Assembly: GCA_031415695.1 (NCBI GenBank)
Contig: JANOSH010000076.1
Coordinates: 1-64,000, forward strand
From: JANOSH01 sp031415695
GTDB taxonomy: Bacteria > Actinomycetota > Acidimicrobiia > Acidimicrobiales > Ilumatobacteraceae
DNA: 64,000 nucleotides
Direction of reading: 5' to 3'
Shown: positions 33,603 through 41,753 of the stretch, piece by piece
How the letters are laid out: the number at the start of each line of letters is the position of its first letter
How positions within the stretch are numbered: the first letter of the stretch is position 1
Notes under the pieces: model-generated
What the model saw: the letters and a program-made list of their open reading frames with translations, nothing else
Database searches by the model: none
Told to the model about the DNA's origin: nothing
Program-made: the position numbers and the translations under genes

Positions 33603-35051
33603 ATGGCTGTACTTGATTCGCTGGTACCGGGGCAGATAGTTGTCTACGGCGGCAACAAGACCGTGGTGGTATCGACTGCTCTTGCCGAGGCATTCACGGC
33701 TGGCGATCACCTCGTTGTTGTTGGAACGAGCGGCGCGCTGCTCCACATCCCGTCGGCCGACCAAACACTCGTCGAATCGGCAATGGGGCGTGCTCACAGT
33801 GCGTTCGCTGCGTTAGCGAACATCGCTGACGAGTCGATCTCGGCGTTCTACGACATCTTCGCCGGCTTGCTTGGCGACGATGCGAATTTTTCGGCAATCG
33901 CGGCCGCAAATTCCGAGGACGTTGCCGATGCCCGACATCGTGGCCGTAGCTCAACCCGGCTCGAGCTCACCGCCACGATGCGGGCCGACATGATTGCCGG
34001 GCTGCACGGCTGGCGAGACACACCCGGGTTGCGTGGCAACGTCGTCGAAACGGTCGAACACACTGGCTGGCGAATCGAGCAGACGAAGGCGGGACTCGGA
34101 GTCATCGGATTTGTGTTCGAAGGCCGACCAAACGTCTTCGCCGACGCCACGGGCGTATTGCGCAGCGGTAACGCCGTCGTTTTCAGGATTGGCAGCGACG
34201 CCTTGCGCACGGCCCGGGCCATTGTCGAGCACGCGTTGCGGCCGGCCCTAATGGCGGCCGGGTTACCAGTTGAAAGCGTCGAACTGCTCGACACGCCGTC
34301 GCGGGCCGCAGGGTGGGCGCTGTTCTCCCACCCGTTGCTGAGCCTCGCCGTTGCACGCGGGTCAGGCGAAGCGGTCGAACAACTCGGGTCGGTTGCCCGC
34401 CAGGCTGGCGTCCCTGCCAGCCTTCATGGAACCGGGGGAGCGTGGCTCGTTGCTTCGGCCTCGGCCGATTCCGACCGGTTCTCGGCGACCGTCATGCACT
34501 CGCTTGACCGCAAGGTGTGCAACACGCTGAATGTCTGTTGCATCGTTCGCGATCGGGCGGCGGAACTGGTGCCGGTATTCGTCGATGCGCTCACCGCGGC
34601 GGCGCATCGTCGGGGTGCTTCGCCCCGGTTGCACGTCACTACCTCGGCACTACCGTTCGTACCGGCCACGTTCGAGGCGGCGCTCATTGAAGTCGATGCT
34701 CTGTGCACGGAATGGGAATGGGAGAACGACCCCGAGGTGAGCCTCGTGGTCGTCGACTCGGTCGCCGAAGCCGTCGTTCTGTTCAATCGTCTGAGCCCTC
34801 GGTTGGTGGCCGCCCTGTCATCGACTGACAACGAGGAACACGGCCAGTTCTACGCGTCGATCGACGCGCCGTTCGTTGGCGACGGCTTCACTAGGTGGGT
34901 CGACGGCCAGTTCGCCCTCAGCCGACCCGAACTTGGGTTGTCGAACTGGGAGAACGGCCGGTTGTTTGCGCGCAGCGGGGTGCTGTCAGGCGACTCGGTG
35001 TTCACGGTGCGCACGCGAATGTTCCAGGTCGACCCGAACCTGCACCGCTAA
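33603..35051 (+). CDS. Divergent glutamate-5-semialdehyde dehydrogenase-like protein
   Basis: A 482-residue aldehyde dehydrogenase superfamily member nearest to ProA. It has the GVIGFVFEGRPNVFADATG block (cofactor/substrate loop with the ProA E-x-R-P-N-V motif), SGNAVVFRIGSDALRTA and a candidate nucleophile Cys in DRKVCNTLNVC. ProA is normally about 415 residues; here an extra N-terminal segment of about 55 residues (MAVLDSLVPGQIVVYGGNKT onward) precedes the usual start. No proB lies beside it. It is divergent from the dehalogenase-like gene. Phosphorylated glutamate is the default substrate, but the extension and altered Cys region make another acyl or aldehyde substrate possible. Confidence 0.78.
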   Translation: MAVLDSLVPGQIVVYGGNKTVVVSTALAEAFTAGDHLVVVGTSGALLHIPSADQTLVESAMGRAHSAFAALANIADESISAFYDIFAGLLGDDANFSAIAAANSEDVADARHRGRSSTRLELTATMRADMIAGLHGWRDTPGLRGNVVETVEHTGWRIEQTKAGLGVIGFVFEGRPNVFADATGVLRSGNAVVFRIGSDALRTARAIVEHALRPALMAAGLPVESVELLDTPSRAAGWALFSHPLLSLAVARGSGEAVEQLGSVARQAGVPASLHGTGGAWLVASASADSDRFSATVMHSLDRKVCNTLNVCCIVRDRAAELVPVFVDALTAAAHRRGASPRLHVTTSALPFVPATFEAALIEVDALCTEWEWENDPEVSLVVVDSVAEAVVLFNRLSPRLVAALSSTDNEEHGQFYASIDAPFVGDGFTRWVDGQFALSRPELGLSNWENGRLFARSGVLSGDSVFTVRTRMFQVDPNLHR

Positions 35052-35089
35052 CCCGGGTGTACGTTTCGTAAAGCGCATAGCATGGCACC

Positions 35090-36526
35090 GTGCATCATGT
35101 TCAGACGCCCGGGCAGCGGGTCCTACGCCACGAGGCACCAGCCACCATCGACGACGCGCTCGCTCTGCTCGAACAGCACGGCCTGGCCGCCAGAGCCATT
35201 GCGGGCGGCACCGATCTGCTCGTCGAGTTAGCTCGCTCGGGTCGGCCCGGAGTCGAGGTACTCGTCGACCTCACGGGAATTGCTGGCCTCGACACCATCG
35301 AGTCGCGAGGCGGGGTGTTGACGTTGGGTGCGCTGGTTACCCATAACGACGTCATCGCGTCGCCCGACTGTATAGAGCATGCACTCGCGCTCGCCCAGGC
35401 CTCGTGGGAAGTTGCTGCCCCGGCGCTGAGGAATCGAGCCACCGTCGTGGGCAACGTGGTCACCGCTAGCCCTGCAAACGACACCATCTCGGCTCTTACC
35501 GCTCTCGATGCTCGGGTGGTCATCCAATCGCTCGCGGGCATTCGCCGCGTGAGGGTGGCCGATTTGTACATCGGCGTTCGTGCCACGCACATCCAACCCG
35601 GCGAACTTGTGGTGGCTATCGAGATCCCTATTCGCCAGCAACGCAGCCTGTTCGCCAAGCTCGGTCAACGTCGGTCTCAGGCTATTTCGGTTGTCCATGT
35701 TGCCATCGCGGCCACCTTCTCCGACGACAACACTGTCGATCGGGTTCGTATTGCCCTCGGCAGCGTCGCCCCGGTAATCGTCAGCGCCACCCAAGCCGAA
35801 GCGATGCTTACCGGCAGTCAACTCGATGAAGCGACCATCGCCGAGGCGGCCCGCCTTGTGGCGGCGGGCGTCACGCCCATTAGCGACGTGCGAGGCACTG
35901 CCGTATACCGAAGCGTCGAACTCGAGGTACTCGTTCGTCGGATGTTGAGGGCACTGCGCGATAACGCGCAGCGGTCACAATGGCCGGCAATCCCGGTACA
36001 CCTGCGCCGAACTCGTGAGGTTGTGCCCCAAGTCGTCGGGCACAACCTCACAAGTTCGGGGTTTGGGTGGGATACGCCAGTGGCGTGTTCGATCAACGCG
36101 GCCGAGGTTCAAGCCTCCGACGCTGCGGGCCGAACCCTGCTCGACTGGTTACGAGACACGGTCGGCCTCACCGGGACGAAGGAAGGTTGCGCCGAAGGAG
36201 AATGCGGAGCCTGCACGGTGCACCTCGACGGCACCGCGGTACTGGCGTGCCTCGTTCCCGCCGTCGCAGTTCACGGCCGAGCCGTGACCACCATCGAAGG
36301 CCTCGGAACCGACGCCGACCTTCACCCCTTACAACAGGCCTTCATCGACCAGTACGCAGTGCAATGCGGATTCTGCATACCCGGATTCCTCATGGCAGGT
36401 GCAGCACTAGTCGCCGAGTGCCCGGCACCGACTATCGAGCAAGTGACCCAAGGGCTGTCGGGCAACCTGTGCCGCTGCACGGGTTACTACCGTTTCTACG
36501 ACGCGGTGCAGCAGGTGACCGCATGA
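35090..36526 (+). CDS. Xanthine dehydrogenase-type fused FAD and [2Fe-2S] subunit
   Basis: The 478-residue product joins a CoxM-like FAD domain (about 1-290; AIAGGTDLLVELARSG, LGALVTHNDVI, NRATVVGNVVTASPANDT) to a CoxS-like domain with two [2Fe-2S] clusters (about 325-478; GCAEGECGACTVHLDG, then QCGFCIPGFLMAG and GNLCRCTGYYRFYDAV). These are separate genes in CO dehydrogenase operons and are in the opposite order in classical XdhA. The linker (about 306-323) is encoded by a 21-bp inverted repeat, listed separately. The start is GTG 35090. The stop overlaps the Mo-subunit gene by ATGA. Together the two genes form a complete molybdenum hydroxylase; substrate unknown. Confidence 0.9.
   Translation: MHHVQTPGQRVLRHEAPATIDDALALLEQHGLAARAIAGGTDLLVELARSGRPGVEVLVDLTGIAGLDTIESRGGVLTLGALVTHNDVIASPDCIEHALALAQASWEVAAPALRNRATVVGNVVTASPANDTISALTALDARVVIQSLAGIRRVRVADLYIGVRATHIQPGELVVAIEIPIRQQRSLFAKLGQRRSQAISVVHVAIAATFSDDNTVDRVRIALGSVAPVIVSATQAEAMLTGSQLDEATIAEAARLVAAGVTPISDVRGTAVYRSVELEVLVRRMLRALRDNAQRSQWPAIPVHLRRTREVVPQVVGHNLTSSGFGWDTPVACSINAAEVQASDAAGRTLLDWLRDTVGLTGTKEGCAEGECGACTVHLDGTAVLACLVPAVAVHGRAVTTIEGLGTDADLHPLQQAFIDQYAVQCGFCIPGFLMAGAALVAECPAPTIEQVTQGLSGNLCRCTGYYRFYDAVQQVTA
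36008..36058. repeat. 21-bp near-perfect inverted repeat inside a coding sequence
   Basis: The left arm 36008-36028 (beginning CGAACTCGTGAGG and ending TTGTGCCC) and right arm 36038-36058 (beginning GGGCACAACC and ending AAGTTCG) pair at 20 of 21 positions across a 9-nt loop. It falls exactly at the linker between the FAD and [2Fe-2S] domains. It may be a relic terminator from once-separate genes, or an inserted palindromic element read as linker. Confidence 0.85.
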
Positions 36527-38781
36527 TCGGCACGTCGCATCCTCGCATCGACGCGTTGGCCAAGGTCACGGGTGTCGCCCGCTACCCTGCCGATCTTCAG
36601 CCCGCGAATGTGCTGCATGCTCGGGCGGTCTTTTCCGATCAACCTCACGCTCGTATGGTGTCAATGGACACCTCGGCGGCCGAGGCATTACCGGGTGTTG
36701 TTGCCGTGCTCACATCGGCCGATGTACCCGTCAACGACTATGGCCTCACGATGTTCGATCAACCGGTGATGATTGGTTTGCGCCACACCGGGCGTTCGGC
36801 TATCCCGTGCGACATCAGCCGTTGGGAAGCCGACCACATTGCCATTGTCGTTGCCGAAACACGGGCGGCAGCCGACGCAGCAGCAGCAGCGATTCGTGTC
36901 GAATGGGAACAACTACCCATCGTCGGCGATATCGATGCCGCGCTCACAGGTGCCGTCATTGTGCGTCCAGAGATCCAGGCCGACTCCAACATCTACTGGA
37001 GCTACAAGCTTGCCCGGGGCAACGTTGCCGAGGCGTTGTCGCAAGCCGACGTGGTCATCGAAGCTACCTACGAAGTGCCCTATCAGGAACACGCCTACCT
37101 GCAACCCGAGGCCGGCCTGAGCTACATCGACAGCGACGGCCGCATCACGGTCGAAGTTGCCGGCCAGTGGACGCACGAGGACCAAGAACAAATTGCACAC
37201 GCACTCGATCTTGATCGTGATCGGGTTCGGGTGATCTATCCGGCCATTGGTGGAGCGTTCGGCGGCCGAGAAGACATGAGTATCCAAATCGTGCTTGCGC
37301 TTGCGGCATCGTGTCTTGCGGCTCGGGGTGACACACGGCCCATCCGTTGTCAGTGGAGTCGTGAGGAATCCATTGTCGGGCATCACAAGCGCCATCGAGG
37401 CCGCATTCACGCTCGGTGGGGCGCAACGCGTGACGGCAAGATTGTGGCGGCCGAAGCGACAAGCTGGCTCGACGCCGGCCCGTATAACTACACCAGCAAC
37501 AAGGTGTTGGGGAACCTGCATATGTCGGTGTGTGGCCCGTACGAGATCGCCAACATTTCCGTCGACAGCCACGCTGTGTTCACGAACGCCGTGCCGGGCG
37601 GCGCCTTTCGGGGGTTCGGTGCGCCGCAGGGCACGTTCGCAGCCGAATGCCAGATGAACAAGGTTGCCGACGCGCTCGGTATCGACCCAGTCGAGATTCG
37701 TCGCATCAACGGTTTCCGAGACGGGTCCATCGGGCACACCGGCACCGAAATGCCCCTAGGCGTCAGTTTGCCGCTGGTCATTGACCAGTGTTCCGACGCC
37801 GCCCGCTGGACCGAGCCACTTCCGGCGGTCGCAGCGATCTCGCCGTTTGCTTCGCTTGAGCCGCACAACGCGTCGCTGCGACGAGGTCGCGGTTTCGCCG
37901 CGGCCTACAAAAATGTTGGCTTCTCGTTTGGGTTTCCCGAACGGTGTGAAGCCCGGATCGTGCTAGCAGCAGGTGACGACGACGCCGACACGGCGGTCGC
38001 CGCCGAACTGTTTTTCGCCGGTGCCGAGGTGGGCCAAGGTGGGCACACCATCTACGCCCAAATGGCAGCCGATGCGCTTGGACTGCCGGTCGGCAGCGTC
38101 AGCTACACGTTCTCCGACACGGCAACTTCGGGCGATTCAGGGTCGGCTTCGGCGTCGCGACTTACCTTCATGTCGGGCAACGCCATCCTGGGTGCGGCCG
38201 AGGAGGCCCAAAAGGCCTGGCTGCGAGGCGAGCGCCCGGCCGACGGATATTTCCGCTACACCCCGCCGCCGACTGACCCCATCGACAACGAGGGCAGCCA
38301 GGGTGGCGTGCCGAACTTCGCGTACACCTACGGGGCTCAGGCGATCGACCTCACCGTCGACATCGAAACAGGGCACATTGTCGTGCACGCTGCCGTTCAC
38401 GCCGTCGACGTGGGGCGTGCCATCAACCCCGATCTTGTCCGCGGCCAGATCGAAGGCGGCATCGTGCAAGCGCACGGCATGACCATCACCGAAGACCTCG
38501 TTGTGCGAGACGCTCGTATCGTCAACCCTCGGCTGTCCACCTACCTGATGCCGGGCATCGGCGACATACCCCAGAAGGTCACGTCGGTGATGGTCGAGCA
38601 TCCGGACCCCATTGGCCCGTGGGGAGCCAGAGGTATGGCCGAGATGCCCATGATCCCGTACGCCGCCGCCGTTGTGGCCGCGATTCACGATGCAACGGGT
38701 GTGTGGATCGACGCGTATCCACTGACCCCCGATCGAGTGGTCGCCGCCTTGTCGGCCAGCTCTGTGATCAATTCGGTCTAG
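36523..38781 (+). CDS. Xanthine dehydrogenase-type molybdenum-binding subunit
   Basis: The 752-residue large subunit of a molybdenum hydroxylase. Landmarks in order: RIDALAKVTGVARYPADLQ, YEVPYQEHAYLQPEA, AIGGAFGGREDMSIQI, RCQWSREESIVGHHKRHRG, PGGAFRGFGAPQGTFAAE, GAEVGQGGHTIYAQMAADAL, SDTATSGDSGSASASR and the catalytic Glu in WGARGMAEMPMIPY. ATG 36523 overlaps the preceding stop; the longer frame upstream is only a shadow of that gene. No XdhC or MobA-like maturation gene is nearby. Substrate type (purine, aldehyde, CO, nicotinate) cannot be decided; the CO dehydrogenase V-A-Y-R-C-S-F-R loop is absent, so CO is unlikely. Confidence 0.92.
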   Translation: MIGTSHPRIDALAKVTGVARYPADLQPANVLHARAVFSDQPHARMVSMDTSAAEALPGVVAVLTSADVPVNDYGLTMFDQPVMIGLRHTGRSAIPCDISRWEADHIAIVVAETRAAADAAAAAIRVEWEQLPIVGDIDAALTGAVIVRPEIQADSNIYWSYKLARGNVAEALSQADVVIEATYEVPYQEHAYLQPEAGLSYIDSDGRITVEVAGQWTHEDQEQIAHALDLDRDRVRVIYPAIGGAFGGREDMSIQIVLALAASCLAARGDTRPIRCQWSREESIVGHHKRHRGRIHARWGATRDGKIVAAEATSWLDAGPYNYTSNKVLGNLHMSVCGPYEIANISVDSHAVFTNAVPGGAFRGFGAPQGTFAAECQMNKVADALGIDPVEIRRINGFRDGSIGHTGTEMPLGVSLPLVIDQCSDAARWTEPLPAVAAISPFASLEPHNASLRRGRGFAAAYKNVGFSFGFPERCEARIVLAAGDDDADTAVAAELFFAGAEVGQGGHTIYAQMAADALGLPVGSVSYTFSDTATSGDSGSASASRLTFMSGNAILGAAEEAQKAWLRGERPADGYFRYTPPPTDPIDNEGSQGGVPNFAYTYGAQAIDLTVDIETGHIVVHAAVHAVDVGRAINPDLVRGQIEGGIVQAHGMTITEDLVVRDARIVNPRLSTYLMPGIGDIPQKVTSVMVEHPDPIGPWGARGMAEMPMIPYAAAVVAAIHDATGVWIDAYPLTPDRVVAALSASSVINSV

Positions 38782-39766
38782 GGACCAAGTAGCGAGGCGG
38801 GGATGACGGCGATGCCGTCGGTACGGCGGTACGCGTGGTGCCCGGTTGTGATCACGGCGGCGTCGGCGAGGCGATTGCCCAAGCGATCGCGAAGCCAAAT
38901 GAGGTGGCGCACATCCTTGGTGGTGACATCGGCTGCGAGTTTCACCTCGAGGGCGACGACGCGACGGTCGGCCCCCTCAATGATGAGGTCGACTTCGTGG
39001 TCTCCGTTCTGGGTTCGTAGATGATGCACCGTGGCGTCGAGCGGCTGTGCGTACACGCGAACGGATAATGTCACGAGTGATTCGAAGAGGGCCCCAAGCA
39101 ACACGCCATCGGCGGGTGCGAGGCCGGTGCCGACCGTGTTGCGCAGGAGCCCGCTTGCCGTCGCACCCAGAAGCCTTGCAGCAAGGGCGGGGTCGGCTAG
39201 ATGGTGTTTGGGTGCCTGAGCGAGACGGGTCAGCAGATTTCCCTCGGGGATCCAGCCGGGTATTGGGTCCAAAAGCCACAGGCGGGTCAAGGCCTCGCGA
39301 TAGCCGATCGTTGTCGCTTTGGCCGGCTTGTCGGCATCGCCCGGCGTGGCGGCATCAAGGATCGTGGTGTAGGCAGTCGAGGTCGAGGAGGCTGCGGCGT
39401 AGGCGGCGAGCCAGGCTTTCAGGAGAGCGGGTCGGCGAACGTTGACTCCCGCCTCGTCCATGTCGCTGTCCACGATTCGGCCGAGATAACTATCGAGCTG
39501 GAGGATTCGGGCTCGTCCGGTTAGGCCACGAATGGCGGGAAACCCGGAGGCCAGGATTTCGTCGGTGTAGTCGGCGAGCTCCATCTTGGCGGTACCAGTT
39601 ATGGCTGGTGTGTTGCCGTCAAGAAGTTCGCGAAGACTGACCGTCGGGGAGTCCGTAAGTCGTCGCTCCGCGAGAGATAGCGGCCGCAACCGGAGCCGCA
39701 CGATTCGGGCAGCACCCGAGTGTGTCGGCGGCGTTGATGGCGCGGCGCTGCCCGTGAGAAGAAATC
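38778..39766 (-). pseudogene. 5'-truncated AAA/DUF4143 ATPase
   Basis: The open frame on the minus strand encodes the end of an AAA domain (FLLTGSAAP, then HSGAARIVRLRLRPLSL) and a DUF4143 C-terminal nuclease-like domain (LKAWLAAYAAASST, GYREALTRLWLLDPIPGW, LADPALAARLLG, LGALFESLVTLSVRVYA, HEVDLIIEG, VALEVKLA). Normal members have about 100 more N-terminal residues with the P-loop, which are missing: an in-frame TGA precedes FLLTGS at about 39767, and the upstream DNA has no similarity. The fragment could still initiate internally at ATG 39701 (307 residues) but would lack the ATPase site. It overlaps the Mo-subunit stop by 4 bp. Confidence 0.75.
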
Positions 39767-39820
39767 ATGCTTTCTATCTTACTATTCGCATGACTTCTAC
39801 TAGTCGAATCGCAGGTCGGT

Positions 39821-40618
39821 CTAGTGGCGTTCGATACGAACGATTGCTTCATGTTCCAACGTGGCAACGACGTGTCCGGAAACATCGATCGTCACGTCGA
39901 CAATGACCCGTTCCCCGGTTCGGGTGAAGCGTTCAACCACAACCGACCGGATGCGGGCCGTGGCGCCCTCGTGGGCAAGCGCGTGATGGCGCACGATGCT
40001 TCGCGTATGGATCCAAGAACCTTGTGCCAGTTCGCGATGCACTACATGATTGGCGAGTGCGGGCCACACGGCGGGATGAACGATGCCTTGGCGCGAGCAG
40101 ACGTCGAGGTCGTCTCCGGCACGGCTGGCGTACTGCGAGCCATACTCGCCATCGAGTACAAGCGAGTATTCGCGCACCTGCTCGCCCTGGCGAACTACCG
40201 GAAGCTCGACCATGCCGCGGGTAACGACCATCGATGCTCGTGTCGCTCCGTCAACCTTCGCCTCGACCAACTGGTCGGCGTTGTCGAGTCGGGGCGTAGC
40301 GACCAGTAGATCGCCCGCAAACACAGGTGATCGAAATCGCACATGTGCTGTTCCTGCTGCGACCCAGTCGAGGCCCCAGGAATCGAGCACGGGGTGGGTC
40401 AGATACGCATACGTCGTGACACCGGCAACCAACGCGCCGGGAAATCCGGCGGCTCGCCCTCCGGCGTCGGTGTGAATGGGATTGGCTGCATGCTCAGGCA
40501 GGTTCGCTGCACGTACTGACCAGGTTTCCATTAGGGCATCGTACGTTGGGTCCGCAGGATCGCGAGGCGCAAGTGGCCGAGGCTCGCTTTCGAGCGGATT
40601 CATGTCCTCCGGCAACAT
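39821..40618 (-). CDS. MaoC-like acyl dehydratase / hot-dog protein
   Basis: A 265-residue protein with a hydratase-type hot-dog domain in its first part: NPIHTDAGGRAAGFPGALVA is the R-specific hydratase-like signature (N-P-x-H-x-D), followed by THPVLDSWG and GTAHVRFRSPVFAGD. The second half repeats the fold more weakly (ANHVVHRELAQGSWIHTRSI). Double hot-dog MaoC proteins hydrate enoyl-CoA or related thioesters. ATG 40618 is chosen because GGAGAGG lies just upstream; GTG 40642 is possible. It sits within the accessory, decaying patch but looks intact. Confidence 0.8.
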   Translation of the reverse strand: MLPEDMNPLESEPRPLAPRDPADPTYDALMETWSVRAANLPEHAANPIHTDAGGRAAGFPGALVAGVTTYAYLTHPVLDSWGLDWVAAGTAHVRFRSPVFAGDLLVATPRLDNADQLVEAKVDGATRASMVVTRGMVELPVVRQGEQVREYSLVLDGEYGSQYASRAGDDLDVCSRQGIVHPAVWPALANHVVHRELAQGSWIHTRSIVRHHALAHEGATARIRSVVVERFTRTGERVIVDVTIDVSGHVVATLEHEAIVRIERH

Positions 40619-40663
40619 CGATCCTCTCCAAAGCTCGATCACGACCAGGGCTGGTCGGGCTCG

Positions 40664-40860
40664 TCAATTTGGGTAGTAGCCGGTGATGTCGGTGAGGAGG
40701 TGGGTGGGGGCGGAGGTGTAGATGCAGATGGTGCCGAGTTTGGTGATGACGGCGTTGGGGATGGTGGTGTTGGAGGGGTAGTTGAGGTTGGATGCGTTGG
40801 GTTGTGGGGTTCCGCAGGGCCAGACGGTGTCCGCCTCACCGAAGCCACCACCGGCAAAGG
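40664..40860 (-). pseudogene. Fragment of a surface-repeat protein domain
   Basis: Read on the minus strand, about 55-65 codons encode WPCGTPQPNASNLNYPS, then ICIYTSAPTHLLTDITGYYP and a stop at 40664. This is the C-terminal half of the same domain that occurs three times in the protein at 46808-48043 (WPTG...SNLN...YTQMASHLIVDVLGWFT). No start codon or upstream half remains; an in-frame TAG precedes it near 40880. Codon use is extreme, with nearly every codon ending in C (aac, ctc, acc, atc), unlike the neighbouring genes, suggesting origin from a different genome. Confidence 0.65.
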
Positions 40861-40889
40861 AGTCAAGCCCCTCGGCCTAACCCACCGAA

Positions 40890-40980
40890 CATCCCCGGGG
40901 AAAACCATGGCCATCCCCGGGGAATTCCGACGGCCATACGCGGGGAAACCCACGTCCGCCCCCGGGGAAAAATCGATGGC
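40890..40980. repeat. Four tandem 22-23-nt degenerate repeats
   Basis: Contiguous units at 40890-40911, 40912-40934, 40935-40957 and 40958-40980 share a core of CGGGGAA (CCCCGGGGAA in three of them) and mostly end in GGC. Example: CATCCCCGGGGAATTCCGAC, followed by GGC. Each core is a palindrome-like CCCCGGGG except in the third unit. The array follows the truncated surface-protein fragment. Function unknown. Confidence 0.7.
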
Positions 40981-41289
40981 CGTTGACACACGGTTCGGAT
41001 GGTGGTTCGGGGTAGGGCGCTTGAGGTGCAGTCGTGTAGTAATGACACGTTGGGGGTGTTGCATCGGCGGCCGGCGTTGTTGGTGTGGCGAAGGTGGGTG
41101 GGGTGGTCAACTGCGAGCGAGTTAGCGACCACGCGGGCACGTTGGTCGACGTTTCGCTAGATTGGACCCTGTCGCGGCCGACACTGGTGGATAGACGACA
41201 TGCCGAGATGCGTGTCCTGAGATACAGAAACATGCTTGGATACAGTCAATACTGCTGAGCTGCCGTTGACAATCTCGTTTCTCGAATGG
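40981..41289. other. Non-coding accessory stretch
   Basis: I see no convincing gene here. Open frames on both strands are low-complexity (Gly/Arg or Thr/Pro rich) and without starts that have ribosome-binding sites. No transposase, tRNA or attachment-site repeat was recognised. It separates the repeat array from the antitoxin-like gene. Confidence 0.45.
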
Positions 41290-41562
41290 CTAGACCGACT
41301 CCGCTAGCGATCCGTAGCGCTGCTGGGCAGCCTGCGCCGACGTTCCGAGAAGCGCTCCGATTCTGGCCCACGCGGTTCCGTCAGATCGCGCTGCCCTGAC
41401 CGCGTCGATGACTTGGCGTTCCGTGCGTGCCCGCGCAAGCACGGCCCGCTGGAGCAAATACTCGGCAACCGGTCGCTCGGTTGCTTCGGAGCGGTCGAAC
41501 TCCTCAAATCTGGTTGCTAGGTCGTCCGCATGGTCGAGGATCTCTTGGATGGTTCTAGGCAT
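41290..41562 (-). CDS. Small helix-turn-helix antitoxin-like protein
   Basis: The 90-residue product starts at ATG 41562 with AGGTGA 6 nt upstream. It has an acidic helical N-terminus (IQEILDHADDLATRFEEFD), a central helix (VAEYLLQRAVLARARTERQ) and a C-terminal helix-turn-helix, WARIGALLGTSAQAAQQRYG. This pattern matches small actinobacterial proteins that accompany a short toxin-like gene. The frame just upstream is a broken reading frame that looks like that partner. Autoregulation would be expected, but that is inference from the family type. Confidence 0.65.
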   Translation of the reverse strand: MPRTIQEILDHADDLATRFEEFDRSEATERPVAEYLLQRAVLARARTERQVIDAVRAARSDGTAWARIGALLGTSAQAAQQRYGSLAESV

Positions 41563-41567
41563 GGCGA

Positions 41568-41735
41568 TCACCTGAGGAACTTGTTGCGGGCGGGCATGGG
41601 CGCGAACAATGAACTCGATTCCCTCGGCCGACGAAATGCCGAGCTCAAGGATCCGAGCGGATCGGTCTGGTCCGATGAGCTCACAAGATCGTCGAGGTTG
41701 AGAATTCGAGTTGGGTTGCGGTACGCGTGAAGCAT
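41568..41735 (-). pseudogene. Frame-broken remnant of a short toxin-like gene
   Basis: Starting at ATG 41735 the frame reads MLHAYRNPTRILNLDDL, then similarity moves to another frame (ELIGPDRSARILELG and AEGIEFIV), then returns to the first for MPARNKFLR and a TGA at 41568. One missing and one extra base would restore a protein of about 55 residues ending 5 nt before the antitoxin-like ATG, which is classic toxin-antitoxin spacing. The reconstruction rests on my reading of frames and on vague similarity to short actinobacterial toxins, so it needs testing. Confidence 0.45.
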
Positions 41736-41753
41736 GTCGATCGGGCTGCGCCA

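Noticed and set aside
36067..36522. A 904-residue form of the molybdenum subunit starting at 36067
   Set aside because: The extra part is an Arg-rich shadow of the [2Fe-2S] domain in another frame. ATG 36523 with ATGA overlap is the true start.
36523..38781. Aerobic CO dehydrogenase large subunit
   Set aside because: The CO dehydrogenase active-site loop with its Cys (V-A-Y-R-C-S-F-R) is absent; the site reads GAFRGFGAPQ as in other molybdenum hydroxylases.
40890..40980. CRISPR array
   Set aside because: The units are contiguous 22-23-nt degenerate repeats with no unique spacers and no cas genes nearby.
40700..41125. Gly-rich 141-residue plus-strand frame and its Pro/Thr-rich antisense
   Set aside because: Both are by-products of the C-biased surface-domain fragment and the repeat array. 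The recognisable domain lies in a different minus-strand frame.
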